A stretch of 64,000 nucleotides of DNA from Progne subis subis (GCA_022316685.1 JAKJHU010001528.1:1-64000), one strand, 5' to 3'. Shown: positions 36,137 to 47,449, counted from the first letter of the stretch. Made by a program: numbers and translations. Notes: generated by a model not told the origin, from the letters alone.

Positions 36137-37390
36137 TCAATGTCCATCCTACACTGAGGGACAGAGCTGGACACAGCACTCAATGTCCATCCTACACTGA
36201 GGGACAGAGCTGGACACAGCACTCAATGTCCACCCTGAACTGAGGGGACAGAGCTGGACACAGCACTCAATGTCCACCCTGAACTGAGGGACAGAGCTGG
36301 ACACAGCACTCAATGTCCATCCTAAACTGAGGGGACAGAGCTGGACACAGCACTCAGTGTCCATCCTGAACTGAGGGGACAGAGCTGGACACTGCACTCA
36401 ATGTCCTTAAACAGAGGGGCCAGAGCTGGACACTGCACTCAATGTCCATCCTGAACTGAGGGGACAGAGCTGGACACAGCACTCAATGTCCATCCTGAAC
36501 TGAGGGGACAGAGCTGGACACAGCACTCAATGTCCATCCTGAACTGAGGAACCCAGAGCTGGACACAGCACTCAATGTCCATCCTGAACTGAGGGGACAG
36601 AGCTGGACACTGCACTCAATGTCCATCCTGAACTGAGGGGACAGAGCTGGACACAGCACTCAATGTCCATCCTGAACTGAGGGACAGAGCTGGACACTGC
36701 ACTCAATGTCCACCCTGAACTGAGGGACAGAGCTGGACACAGCACTCAATGTCCATCCTAAACTGAGGGACAGAGCTGGACACAGCACTCAATGTCCATC
36801 CTGAACTGAGGGGACAGAGCTGGACACAGCACTCAATGTCCATCCTGAACTGAGGAACCCAGAGCTGGACACAGCACTCAATGTCCATCCTGAACTGAGG
36901 GACAGAGCTGGACACTGCACTCAATGTCCATCCTAAACTGAGGGACAGAGCTGGACACAGAACTCAATGTCCATCCTGAACTGAGGGGACAGAGCTGGAC
37001 ACAGCACTCAGTGTCCACACTGAACTGAGGGGACAGAGCTGGACACTGCACTCAATGTCCATCCTAAACTGAGGGGCCAGAGCTGGACACAGCACTCAAT
37101 GTCCATCCTAAACTGAGGGGACAGAGCTGGACACTGCACTCAATGTCCATCCTAAACTGAGGGACAGAGCTGGACACTGCACTCAATGTCCATCCTGAAC
37201 TGAGGGACAGAGCTGGACACTGCACTCAATGTCCATCCTAAACTGAGGGACAGAGCTGGACACAGCACTCAATGTCCATCCTGAACTGAGGGACAGAGCT
37301 GGACACAGCACTCAGTGTCCATCCTGAACTGAGGGGACAGAGCTGGACACAGCACTCAATGTCCATCCTGAACTGAGGGGACAGAGCTGG
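36137..37390. repeat. Minisatellite derived from CR1 coding sequence
   Basis: About 29 units of 43, 44 or 45 bp. Each contains ACTCAATGTCCATCCTGAAC, then CTGAGGGGACAGAGCTGGACAC and AGCACTC or TGCACTC. The array lies between two parts of one CR1 reading frame: at its right edge the minus strand reads [11 protein letters not shown], at its left edge it continues into the LEHIQRR-like region. The unit itself translates as [15 protein letters not shown], matching the CR1 segment expected once at this spot (CVQFWAPQFKKDIE in typical CR1). Two units keep the full 45 bp form (GAGGAACCCAGAGCTGG at about 36546 and 36852), which preserves the frame; the common 43 and 44 bp units carry small deletions (GAGGGGACAG or GAGGGACAG) that break it. 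So the array arose by tandem duplication inside an inserted CR1. Confidence 0.93.
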
Positions 37391-37720
37391 ACACAATACT
37401 CAGGGTGTGGCCTCACCAGTGCCAAGTACAGGGGCAGAATGACCTCCCTGCTCCTGCTGGCCACACCGTTCCTGATCCAGGCCAGGATGCCATTGGCCTT
37501 CTTGGCCACCTGGGCACATTGCTGGCTCACATCCAGCTGCTGTCACCAGCACCCCCAGGTCCCTTTCCTCCTGGGCGCTGTCCAGCCACACCGTCCCCAG
37601 CCTGTAACGCTGCAGGGGGTTATTGTGGGCAAAGTGCAGGACTCGGCACTTGGACTTAATAAACTTCACCCTGTTAGCCTCTGCCCATCCATCCAACCGT
37701 TCCACTTCACACACTTCAGC

Positions 37721-39148
37721 CATCTCCTTCAGCGAGAAGGAATAAGTCATTACTAGTATTGCTCTGAGTTCTGTGATGCCCCATGGACAGCTGGACACTG
37801 CTGAAGAGGGTGAGGAGTGTTACAAAATGTTCAGTGACATCAGCGTGGAGCAAACAGCAAACCTCACCCACAGCAGATGTCCTGATGTGCAGGGTCTGGA
37901 GCTGGAGGTCCCAGGAGGAGGAATTTGCTGTGGATCAAAATTCAGAACAACCCTGCTGGGGAGGTGGAGCCACAGGGAGTCTCTCAGAGCCCAATTTGTT
38001 CAGATTTCCAAAATGAGAGCTGCAAACTGCTCCAACCGCTGTCCATAAACACAGCCAGAGAACACAAGTGCAGGCTGAAAAATAACATTGATACAGGAGC
38101 TGGAGTGGAGTACAGCAAGTGGCCATGATTGAGCTGCTGCTGGAAAGTCTCATGAAGAATTACTGCCTCTGGGTAGGGCACTCCAAAACTCTCTCCTCCC
38201 GCTAACAACTGGACAAAATTCTTGACTTGTTTGAGGAAGGATCTCAAAAAATCTATATCATGATTTGTACAGTCCAGAAGTCTGGATTTCTTAACTTTAA
38301 GGATGGTGTGGTTTTGGGATGGCATCGTCTATCTGGTATGAGACAGAGCTTTGTGTAGGTCTAGCCTGGTGCCAGACCAAACATTTCATGGTCTTGGTTT
38401 CACAACAATTTTTGTTTACAAAGCTTGTGTGCTTTCCTTTTTAACCAAGTTAAGGTGCTACAGGGACACACAGGTTTAATGTCAAAGGGAACAATATCCA
38501 CGGATTCCTCCTCAGGCTGGAAATCCAGAACTGCTGGGAGAAAAAAATCCTCTTCCAACCCAAGCCATCCAAAAATTCCCAAGGTTTTTCTTCCTTCATT
38601 TCTGGAAGTCTCCTCCCCACCTCAGTTCCCTTTTAACTCTCTCTAACATCACAATCACAGTCTGTGTGTCTGCACCACACTGGCAGACATTATATTCTCA
38701 ATATTTTATTACAGCTATTAAAAGCCATCACAGGATTGGTTTGTTTCTAAGCTGAACAAAGCCATATTAAATGAAAGGCACAGTGCAGGAGTAGAGGAAG
38801 AACTTTACAATCATAGTTGACAGCTTAGCTATTTATGCCGTAAATGCATCATAAATAATTTCTGAGGTCTTCATACATCTCTGTTCTTGGTCTGTAGGAG
38901 GCTCATAAATAGATTGATAGGCCTTTATTAACCAGTGGTACCCAAACCCTGAAGTGAGGCAGTGCCAGAGCCTCCTCCCACCCAGGGCCGTGCTGGTGAT
39001 GATCCCACAGAGCTGCCCCTCACAGCACACACTGCCAGCTTGGCAAACTGCCCCAAAACCAGCACCATGGATGGGTTTCATACCTGGGGACCTCCAACCG
39101 CGAGAAGAATCAAATTCCCAGAGACCCTCGGAACAGGGAAATGCACAT
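37721..39148. other. Non-coding interval, no gene recognised
   Basis: Apparently single-copy sequence between the large CR1 and the LTR at 39149. No protein-like frame, no clear tandem repeat, no RNA gene seen. Confidence 0.55.
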
Positions 39149-39583
39149 TGTTGGAATTCTGGAAGCTTGGATTTTGAGATTTTTAGTATGTATTAGAGTG
39201 TGTGTGAAGCAATATGGAGGATTTGGGGCATTGTCTGGGTCCTTCTTCCTCACCTTCTTCTTCCTTCTTCTTCATGGGTTTGGGTGATTTTCTGTAACTG
39301 AGTGAAAAAGGTCCGCATTGCAGGCCTTGGGTGGTCATTATTGGGTCAGAAATATAAATAATACAGGTGTCAGCTCGTTAGTGTGTTGTTAGTACTTAAA
39401 TGGCCTTGGAGAGAGTTCGAAGCTCTCCATTTTTTGCCATTTTCTTTAGCTCGTTAGTTGGAGCTCATGGCTTGTGAGTCTAAATAGATAAGTAACAATA
39501 AACATCCAAGTCTGAACACAAATCTATGACTCCTGTGCATTAGTCCCAACCTTGGTGAGGAAGAGGAAGCCAGAACTGTCACA
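39149..39583 (+). mobile_element. Solo LTR, TGTTGGAATTCTGG family, copy 1
   Basis: Starts TGTTGGAATTCTGGAAGC and ends CCAGAACTGTCACA. The flanks GCACAT (39143-39148) and GCACAC (39584-39589) form a 6 bp target duplication with one change, typical of class II endogenous retroviruses. A TATA-like AAATATAAATAATAC lies near 39350 and AATAAA is at 39497-39502, giving LTR order on the plus strand. A related element is at 47021-47449. No viral genes lie on either side. Confidence 0.85.
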
Positions 39584-39589
39584 GCACAC

Positions 39590-40691
39590 AAGTTCAGCCT
39601 TCCCAGGACTGTCTCCTCTTGCTACCCACCTTCCCATCACCCACCCTTCCCACTCAGCCCCTGACCTTCTGTCCATTCCCTCCTTGCAGCCTCCTGCACG
39701 CCTCTTCCTCTGCTGTCACTTTTTGCTAATGGGCCCTCCTTTGCTTTCCTCGAGCTGACCCCAGCCCTTAGGAGAGCTTTGGCTTTTGTCCACGTCCTCA
39801 CCTCTGTCTCTAAACCTCGCTTTGCCTCTCCTGCAAGCTGTCCCTGCATCCACTCCTCTTTATCTTTGTTGCCACGCTCCTTTTTCGTCAGGTCCTGGTC
39901 CTGGGCCTTCTGATCTCACCCCGTTTGCTCTGCTAATTACTGAACCCCCTTCCAGCACAGCAGCTTCCTCCTCCAGCTCCTGGGTTTGGGTTCCATCTGG
40001 TGACTGACAACCCCTGACCACCTGCAGGACCAAGGACATGGAACCCCTCAAGCACTCCAGGTGACCAAAGGAGCAGAGTTAATTCCTCTGCAGAGATGCC
40101 ATTCACTGAGACGTACTTTCCCGCGTGGAAAAGGTCGCTTTTTCATTGAAAAGTAGAAGATTATATTCGTTTGCTGAGAAAAAAAAAATTCTGGACATTT
40201 TTTTTTTTCCTCAGAAGAAAAAAAAAAAAAAAAAAGAAGCTAAAAAATGAGAAAAATTTGCCAAGATTTTTCAACACTGGAATTTACAAGCAGTGGTATT
40301 TATATAAAAATAAGGTTATTTACTAACATGAAACAACCTACAAGGCTTGAAAGTGACAGAAATTTATGCAAGGGAAAAAAAAATGCATCAAGATTTATAA
40401 AATAAAAACATACTACCTGCCAACAGAAACATTAAAAACATTAAAAAAAAAAAAAAATTAAAAAAATCACAGATATAGAAAATGCAAATTATTTGCAGAC
40501 CAAATTCTCCTGATGGTTTCTGTTGTTTGGCAACCACTGGGTGCTGAGCAGTGCCAGTCTCTGTCCTGACCTTGCATGGCTGTTCCTGCCCAGCTCTGAG
40601 ACTTCACCCACTTTGTCCTGACCCTTGCACCTTCCCTACCTGCACATTCCCAGCAGCCGGGCTGGGAATATCCCTGGGCAGTCCCATGAGT
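39590..40691. other. Non-coding interval, no gene recognised
   Basis: A C/T-rich stretch (39600-40000) is followed by A-rich sequence with homopolymer runs (about 40180-40235 and 40440-40460). No protein-like frame. The C/T-rich part is pyrimidine-biased but not a strict repeat. Confidence 0.55.
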
Positions 40692-41291
40692 TGCTAAAAA
40701 CCGATACAGTCACGGACAAAGACCCTCTAATAATTAAAGTTATCCAGTGGTGTGTTTATTCACCGGCGGGCGGCACGGGAGTCATCTCCGAAAGGCGTGG
40801 CCGCCCCGAACAAGGCTCTGTGCTCTCTATTTATTCTCCAAGATCTTACATACAATACATGTGCATAACCCCAGCACCTCCCATCCCCGCTCTGTATTAA
40901 AATGAGGCTGTCAGTCCTTCACACGTGTGCAATCCTTCTCTTGAATTGGGTCGGTGGTCTCGAATTGGGTCAGTGGTCTCAAAGGATGAAGTCAGGAGAG
41001 TCTTCATCAGGTCTCTGTGACCCTCTGGCACTGTCCAAGGTCCCCTGCTTCGTGATTGATTGATACCAAGTCCAGGTGCTGGCCATTGTTCTTACTGGTT
41101 TCAATCTGTTCTGATGATGGTTCCCTTACTCCACTTCTTCTATAAACATACTCAAAATATAACAATTAACTCTAGCTTAGGCAGCTAATAACCATTAACC
41201 CACAATTTACAAATCTAACTTACATCTTGATCAATATAAATTGCTTGTCACCCTTAGCTAAAATCTTAACTTTGAAATCGTGATTCCCCCA
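40692..41291 (-). mobile_element. Solo LTR, minus strand, about 600 bp
   Basis: On the minus strand it starts TGGGGGAATCACGATTTC and ends CGGTTTTTAGCA. In that direction, GAGAATAAATAGAGAGCACA is a TATA-type region, followed about 50 bp later by a CpG-rich segment (CGGGGCGGCCACGCC) and then GGTGAATAAACACACCACTG, a polyadenylation signal, and a U5-like tail. The flanks GAGT (40688-40691) and GAGC (41292-41295) fit a 4 bp target duplication with one change. The presumed U3 contains a duplicated 19 bp motif (GAATTGGGTCGGTGGTCTC and GAATTGGGTCAGTGGTCTC at about 40944-40982 on the plus strand). No viral genes flank it. Confidence 0.8.
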
Positions 41292-42170
41292 GAGCACCGA
41301 GCTGCGCTTTGAGGGAGCAGATGACTCAGGATCCTTAATGCCAGCCTCGAGTTTTTAATTACTCCGAGCACTCAGCCTGCCCTGAGCAGCACCTGGACAG
41401 CTCCACGGCGGCGCAACCACAGCAAACACCGCGCACACAAGGCAGGGCCGAGCTGTTATTTAAAGCCTTAAAATATTCAACACTTTCCAGGCCAATTTAT
41501 TATTCAATTGCTCAGAAATGACAGTTTAGGTCTGCTGCTGAATCCCCACTGCCCCCCTCTGTACGCAGCATGCCTAACTGTGCTGCTCTGCAGCTCTGCC
41601 ACAGCCCTGGGAGCTCCGGCTCAGCCTCTCCAGCCACAGGAGTGAGGAGAGCTTCGTGCAGAGAATTCCCAGCTGTGGCCCCTCTGGACAGAATGGCTGA
41701 GAGAACTCAGGGGTGTTCCTCTCTCACCCCAGAGTTAAAGCAGGGAGGTTCTTCAGCAGGTTCAGGAGTGCACTGATGCTCCTTAGGCCCTGCTGAGGGT
41801 GCAGATTCCGCAAGGCAGCCCCAGGGATATTCCAGCCACAGCCCCTCCCCAGCCCTGCACCACCTCTGGAAGGTGAGGCATGCAGAAGTGTTGGGTCTCG
41901 GCACAGACAGCCCCCAGCCCTGTTCTGGCCACTGAGGGGTTAAGCCATTGTAGAATACTCAGCTTCTGCTTCTATCTGGCAAAGGCAATGCGAGATGGAG
42001 CAAGCAGAATTTGCACACCCTTATTTGGAAAGTGCTTTACAAACGTCAACCCACTGCCCCTGGAAGTTAAATTGTGTGTGAGCCCAAAATAAGGAGATGG
42101 GGGAACAGGGGAAGCGGGTCCTGCTTTGAAGCTGTTCTTTACAAGTTAAGTGTGGATGCTGGCAATGGTC
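41292..42170. other. Non-coding interval, no gene recognised
   Basis: Moderately GC-rich sequence with no protein-like frame, no tandem repeat and no RNA gene that I can support. Confidence 0.5.
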
Positions 42171-42500
42171 AAAGAGAAAATTTTAGGCATCAGGTAGAAG
42201 CAGAGCCTGTGGGAACACCAGCTTTCTGACACGTTGGTCTGGGAAAGCTGTGGGAAAGAATTATAAACAACCTCTGCACCTGCTGTTTTTCAGAATCTCT
42301 GTTTACTTCCAAGATGTTTACGAAGGATGGCTCCTGAGCAGCCAGTGAGGGTGAGGTGCTGGTTTGAGGACCAATCACACCTTGGTTCTCTCAGATTTGT
42401 CTATAAAAGCATGTGGTGCTCATAAAGGTTTTTGCGTTCTGCCATTGAAGAGCTTGGAGCCTTATGTCATTATTCCAGCTGTCCTGAATACAATAATGAT
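42171..42500 (+). mobile_element. Probable LTR fragment, boundaries unresolved
   Basis: The stretch has promoter-like order on the plus strand: GAGGACCAATCACACC (CCAAT box, about 42368), TTTGTCTATAAAAGCATG (TATA box, about 42402), and GCTCATAAAGG about 20 bp later, then a U5-like segment (TTTTTGCGTTCTGCC through GTCATTATTCCAG). Close spacing of CCAAT, TATA and a polyadenylation-like signal is characteristic of LTRs. I could not place TG/CA termini or a target duplication. A cellular promoter is the alternative, but no exon follows. Confidence 0.5.
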
Positions 42501-44479
42501 AGTTAAGAGTGTGGAAGGGCTTGGAAAGTAAGGGAGCAGTGGAGGAGGCAAGGAGAAATTCAGAGATATAGAGGTGGTCTGGCCCAGTGTAGTGAAGGAC
42601 CCAAGAGTGATCACCAGAAAAGGAAAGAAACCAAGGCATCTGGGCAGTCAGACGAGGACATCTCCAGAAGGAACGTGAACCAGAGATAATCACATGGTGG
42701 CAGAATAGCAGTTTCAAGGTGTGCTGCAGGTATTAGAGATACAACGTGGTGTAGAGTCATCTTATGCAATGATGCTGCGAAAAAGTAGGGAAGGAACAGC
42801 GAGATCACCTTTTGCAATCAAAATCCCTATAGAGACACACAGTAAGGAACAGCAAGGTCCATAGAGACCTCCACAATCAAACTCAGGTAAAGCTGAAATC
42901 TTAACGTTATCATAAAGACGAATTCTGTCAAAAATGTTCCCTAAATTTAACGAGAAGGAAAGTAGAAGGGAAATATCAGCTGGAGGTGGTTAATGTGTCT
43001 CAGTGGCTTGGCACAGTAAGAACTGGAAAGCTCACACTTCAGCCCTCCTCCCTCTACAAGCTCATCACAAACAGCTTTAGGAGATATTCTCTTTGACACC
43101 TATAATATTGACATAATGTTATAAGAGACTTACAACAACATTCATTGTTTGGAAGAAAAAAAAAAAAAAAAAATTGGATCTACTGTCCAGAGGCTCCTGA
43201 GCCTGTAATTTAACACAGATGTGAGAGGTTTCATCAGGAGAGGTATTTGGGCAGTACCAGTGAGGCCTCATCTGGAAGAGTGAGACAGGTTCCACCAAGG
43301 AAAATAAATTCCATCTGCATTAGTAGTAGCATGACTGAAGGAATTTAAACTTCTTTTAAAGAGGCGGCTTTTGGTTTGTATAACCTCACAAAAATGAAAG
43401 TTGAGAAGGATGTTAACTATTTTTTCACTCTTCCTCACCATAGAACTAACCTGCAACAAGGAAAAAGAGCATTTTAACTAAAGGCTGATGCTGGCAAAAG
43501 AACAAATGTTATAAACTGGCTGTAAATATGCCCTAGATTAGAAATGACAGTTATACAACTATCACTTAAGCAAGGAGAAAAAAGGGGATAAGGGATAAAC
43601 TATTTAGGCTAATGAATATAAAATGTTAGTTAGATAGACCTGGCTGCATGAGCCTGGATTTGATGACCCACAGGGTTGGTTTTCCTGTTTTCCCAAGCCC
43701 ACCAGTCAGACCTTTCCCAGTTCAGGTCCAGGCTGCCGTGGGTTAGACCAAGCAAGATCTGTCTGCTGTGCTGGAGGGAGATGAGAGACACCCAAAAAAG
43801 GCAAAAAACCCCCAAACCCAGTTCAGCTTTCCCAGCCTGCCCTGCCTCAGAGTCTGACTTATCCACACTGTCAGGAGGATCCATGGTGAATTACTGACTC
43901 ATGTGAATTAGGGAGTGAAAAACCAGGCTTGCCAGATGTGCTTTTTTCACATATTTTGACAATTATAGTTCAGCTTAATCATTTATGATAATACTTCATA
44001 ATGTTCCAGCAAATGCTCTGGAGTATACTTTGCAAAAAATAATGAAGTCTTAAGTAACATGGCAACTCACTCAGCTTTTAAATCTTTGCTGAGAAGCAGG
44101 AGGAAGCAGCCAGTGTTTTGTGCAGATTATGGAGAGTTATTGTAGTGAAATTAGGAACACTTCCATTATTGCTTCCCCATCAGGTTCTTAAGCACTTACT
44201 ACTGTAAAAACACCATGGTTCTACTGCAACAAGACACCCTCAAATGAGATCAAATCAGACCAGGGCTGCAGAGCTCTGAAGTAATGCTATTGAAGAGAAA
44301 CACGGGGTTATACAATAGAAACCATGGGAAAGGACTAACAATTTCTGCACCTACATTCAACCCTGTATTCCTAATTCTCATGGCAAGTCAGCTGCCAAAG
44401 TCCTCTACAGCATCCTTCTAGTCACAGCTTTGCTCAGCAAAATCTGCAAGCTATCATAATAAAAGTGCTTCTTCTACTT

Positions 44480-44511
44480 AAACAAACAAACAAACAAACA
44501 AACAAACAAAC
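44480..44511. repeat. AAAC tetranucleotide microsatellite
   Basis: About eight perfect AAAC (AACA) units ending in CCCC. Confidence 0.94.
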
Positions 44512-45385
44512 CCCACAAACAAATTAAAAAAAAAACCACTTAAATAATTGTTCTAATCATGATTTTCCATCTGAGTCCTTCATCACAACTTCTGGCCAGG
44601 GCTGGAGAAGTACCAGAAAATGAATCATGTCATCTGGCAGAGCTCATTGAGGGCACACACACAGAGTTGATGTCATCACTTAAACGTCTTGTGTCAGTAA
44701 CACTGACACTGCCTCAGCTGTGAGAAATGCCAACAGTCAAACAGCGCCTGTACTTAATTTTAAGGAAATTAGGGAAGCCAGTGGCACTCACAGAAAATTC
44801 CCGTTTCTCAACTTCCTTGTTTTGCTGATTGGCAGCAGCTGCCATTACAGCATAAGGTGGAAAACAGGAACAACTTGCACAGATCTCTCATATGTCTCAC
44901 ATTCTGTGAGTGTTTAGGTGGAAGGAGTTATTGTTCCAAGGCTCAGGGAGAGGTAACGGAGCATTCACTGCAGATGCAAGTCTGAGGCACTCTCCGTTTC
45001 GTAACATCAGAATCCCTCCAAATGTTGTGCCAATGGAGACAGTAAACTGACAAGAAATGTAGATCAATGTTCTTTAAACATTTCAGCTTTTCTGATAAGC
45101 AAACATTTCAGTCTGTGTAATATTGTCAAACTACAGCTGCAGAGAATTTTGAAGAGGCTCCTGTGTGCGCTTTAAATATTCCCATTTCTTTCTACCAGAA
45201 AAATGTTCTCAAGAGAGCAGAACGCCAACACAATCCTGTTCTCGGTGCATCGCTCCCCTGTGCTGAGCGTGGCAGAGCCTCAGTGAGCTCCTGGAACTCG
45301 GAGTCACTGCCTGAACCAGGCACCAGCACAAACAGGGAGATCATTTGCCCCTGGATTTGTGCACAAAAAACTTAAATGGCATTGC

Positions 45386-45406
45386 AGAGAGAGAGAGAGA
45401 GAGAGA
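45386..45406. repeat. GA dinucleotide microsatellite
   Basis: About ten GA units; short and otherwise unremarkable. Confidence 0.9.
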
Positions 45407-45755
45407 AATAGGGGATTTGGCAAAGCAGGCAGAAGGCTACAGGCATTCCGCTGCCATTAAATTAGCATTTAATCTTTCCTTCACAAGATGCAGCATTTTC
45501 CTGAGAAATGTGATCTTTGTGAGATACCAGACTCAGGGATCTGTCAAATAATCAAAAAGCTGATTTCCTACCACAGAAAAATCTTTCCACGAAATAAGGC
45601 TTTTTTGAATGACACACAGAGAAATTGTAGGAAGGTAGTGAATGCTTCTCGTAGGATGGGAAGAAAATTCTAAAGAGCCCACACTGGAAACTAAAATATT
45701 AAAACTAAGAGGATTTTATATACAAGTTTATAAACCTACATAAAATATACAAATC

Positions 45756-45785
45756 TATATATTAATCCATGATGATTAATATATA
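45756..45785. repeat. Perfect 12 bp inverted repeat, 6 bp loop
   Basis: TATATATTAATC, a CATGAT spacer, then GATTAATATATA: the arms are exactly complementary. The surroundings (45715-45830) are rich in further ATATA and AGATCTAT-like pieces. There is no T-run or exon context to call it a terminator or microRNA; AT-rich palindromes of this kind are usually structural by-products. Confidence 0.85.
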
Positions 45786-47020
45786 ATCTAGATCCATATA
45801 ATATATGAATCTATATGAAACTGAGACTCCGTCATTACAACTGAGTCCAAAAGGTGCAGGGAGATGAACAGAGTAATCTGCATAAGTCCTGATGGCCTCA
45901 GGAAACTCTGTCCCGTGTAATGAGAGAGGAGAAGTGGTTGGGACAATTAGATCTGCCTTCTGCACGTGCACAGCAAAGTCAAAAGGCAGGAAACAACTCT
46001 GCCAGATGAGAAGTGTTTTTGTAGCATTCTTTCCACATCAACCCGTAAAGCTCTCAAACTGCTCACAGCTAGGAAAACAAGAAAATATTCTGTAAAAATA
46101 ATCGATGATTCCATGCGCTCTTCTGTATTTTTCTTTGTAGCTTTCTCCTTTCTTTTTGACTTCTGTTACCCAGTCCAGGAATGAAGAACAAAAAGTTTGT
46201 CTTAGGCAGTTTCTGGGCGTGACAGCAATGGCTATTGGCCTTCCAACATCCACCATTTAACAGATCTGTCTGGTGAGAAACGTGAAGCTGTACTCGTGAG
46301 ACACCAAGCAGGGGTGTTCCCCAGGCGGCAGAAACTTCCTCTGCTTAGGAGATAAAACAATTAGCAAGAACTTTGTTAAACTCTCCCAAAGGCAGAAAAT
46401 AGTAACACAGCTTGCTAATCACTTTGCCATGCCTATCAATATTCTGGCTATGGCTTTGCCAAATAAAAAAACTTCACCCTGCTGACTCATCCTTACTCTT
46501 CACAATAACCAAGATTCATCATCTAAAGTAAACGCAGGAATAAGAGTAAGAACTAGAAAAGTGAATTTTCGTGTCGTATTTCAAAGAGATTGAGCTCTGC
46601 AGGTTTTACAAACACTTCAAGGGAATTTGAGTTACAGTGTTCGAGCTCATTACAAGAGCTCAAAATCGAAGAAGATCAGAAATGCCAAGAAAAAACAAAA
46701 GATATGTCTAGCAACTTCCAGAAAATCAACTCATCTCTATGATTTTACATCAACTTATAAAATGATAGTAACAAAAGAGTCAAACACCTTTGCATCAAGC
46801 TGGCTCTAAAAAGTGACACTGCATTTTTGTGTGCGTTTGTGAAAGCTCCACATCGATACGAGAGCTGAGCAGAGCAACCTTCCAACCTTGGAAGGAGGAG
46901 GAACCTTGGAACGTGGAGGAAACAAAGCAGCAATGCTTCGGGAGTCTGTTGTCTCTGCCTTTCAGTGGCTTTGTGGTGGCACCGTTTAAGTGCCACACCC
47001 CTGCTCACCATGTCCCTTCG

Positions 47021-47449
47021 TGCTGGAATTCTGGAAGCTTGGATTTTGGGGTTTTAGTGTGTAGTAACATATGTGAGTTAAGGTGGAGGATTCTGGATGT
47101 TGTCTAAGTCGTTCTTCTTCAGCTTCTTCTTCCTTCTTCTTCGTGGGTTTGTGTGGTTTTCTGTAGCTGGTTGATGGAGTCCGCATTGCAGGCTTCAAGT
47201 GTTAGTTATTTGGCTTAAAATAAAAATAATTTAGGTGGCATTTCATAATTGGACAGGTTGTCCTTGAAAATACCTAGCAGAGAAGTGCTCCATTTTACCT
47301 TCATTTTCTAGCTTGCTAGTCAGAGCCCAGAGCTTGTGAGTCTGTAAATAGATAAGAAATAATAAACATCCCAGTCCAAACTCAAACCTGCATTTTCTGT
47401 GTCTCTATCCCAACCTTGGCAGAGAGAAAAAGAAGCCGAAACCATCACA
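47021..47449 (+). mobile_element. Solo LTR, TGTTGGAATTCTGG family, copy 2
   Basis: Aligns along its length with 39149-39583: GCTGGAATTCTGGAAGCTTG, CTTCTTCTTCCTTCTTCTTC, GTCCGCATTGCAGGC, GCTTGTGAGTCT, AATAAACATCC and CCCAACCTTGG occur in the same order. It starts TGCTGG and ends ACCATCACA. AATAAA is at 47361-47366. The candidate target duplication CCTTCG / CCGTTG matches at four of six positions. It has a different flank from copy 1, so the two are independent insertions. Another LTR, TGATGCC copy 5, begins only about 70 bp downstream on the same strand. Confidence 0.82.

Larger units (their letters stand above)
35385..37720 (-). mobile_element. CR1 LINE, 5'-truncated, with nested LTR and array
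   Basis: A minus-strand CR1. Its 3' end is at the left: CACAGAATCACAGAATCACA is the reverse complement of the ATTCTGTG octamer repeats that terminate CR1, followed by the complement of GATCTTGAAGGTCTCTTCCA. Minus-strand translation gives conserved ORF2 pieces: near the right end [20 protein letters not shown] and [20 protein letters not shown], then after a frameshift [20 protein letters not shown] and [20 protein letters not shown]; near the left end RLRGDL, YRVDIRKKFFVERVIKFWNG and LPWEVVESPSLDVVKQRLD. This is the thumb and C-terminal part of the reverse transcriptase; the endonuclease and catalytic core are missing by 5' truncation near 37720. It is inactive. Two later events interrupt it: a solo LTR (35495-35779) and a tandem array (about 36137-37390). 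Confidence 0.93.
42501..47020. other. Non-coding interval, no gene recognised
   Basis: No frame here resembles a protein. It contains an A run (about 43157-43173), an AAAC array (44480-44511), a GA run (45386-45406) and an AT-rich palindrome (45756-45785). The rest appears single-copy. Confidence 0.6.

Noticed and set aside
35742..36179. 145-codon minus-strand frame as a possible host gene
   Set aside because: Residues from about 50 to 132 match the C-terminal part of CR1 ORF2, and the last ten residues come from the nested LTR. It is retroelement debris.
37312..37798. Frames of 72 and 132 codons with a good-looking protein sequence
   Set aside because: They are two frames of the same CR1 reverse-transcriptase segment, separated by a frameshift near 37540 and entering the minisatellite. 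Not a host exon.
46860..46960. Possible exon in the GC-richer patch GAGGAGGAACCTTGGAACG
   Set aside because: Short open frames on both strands, with no convincing splice pair and no recognisable peptide.
39149..47449. A single provirus bounded by the two TGTTGGAATTCTGG LTRs
   Set aside because: Different target duplications, no viral frames between them, and another LTR on the opposite strand in between.
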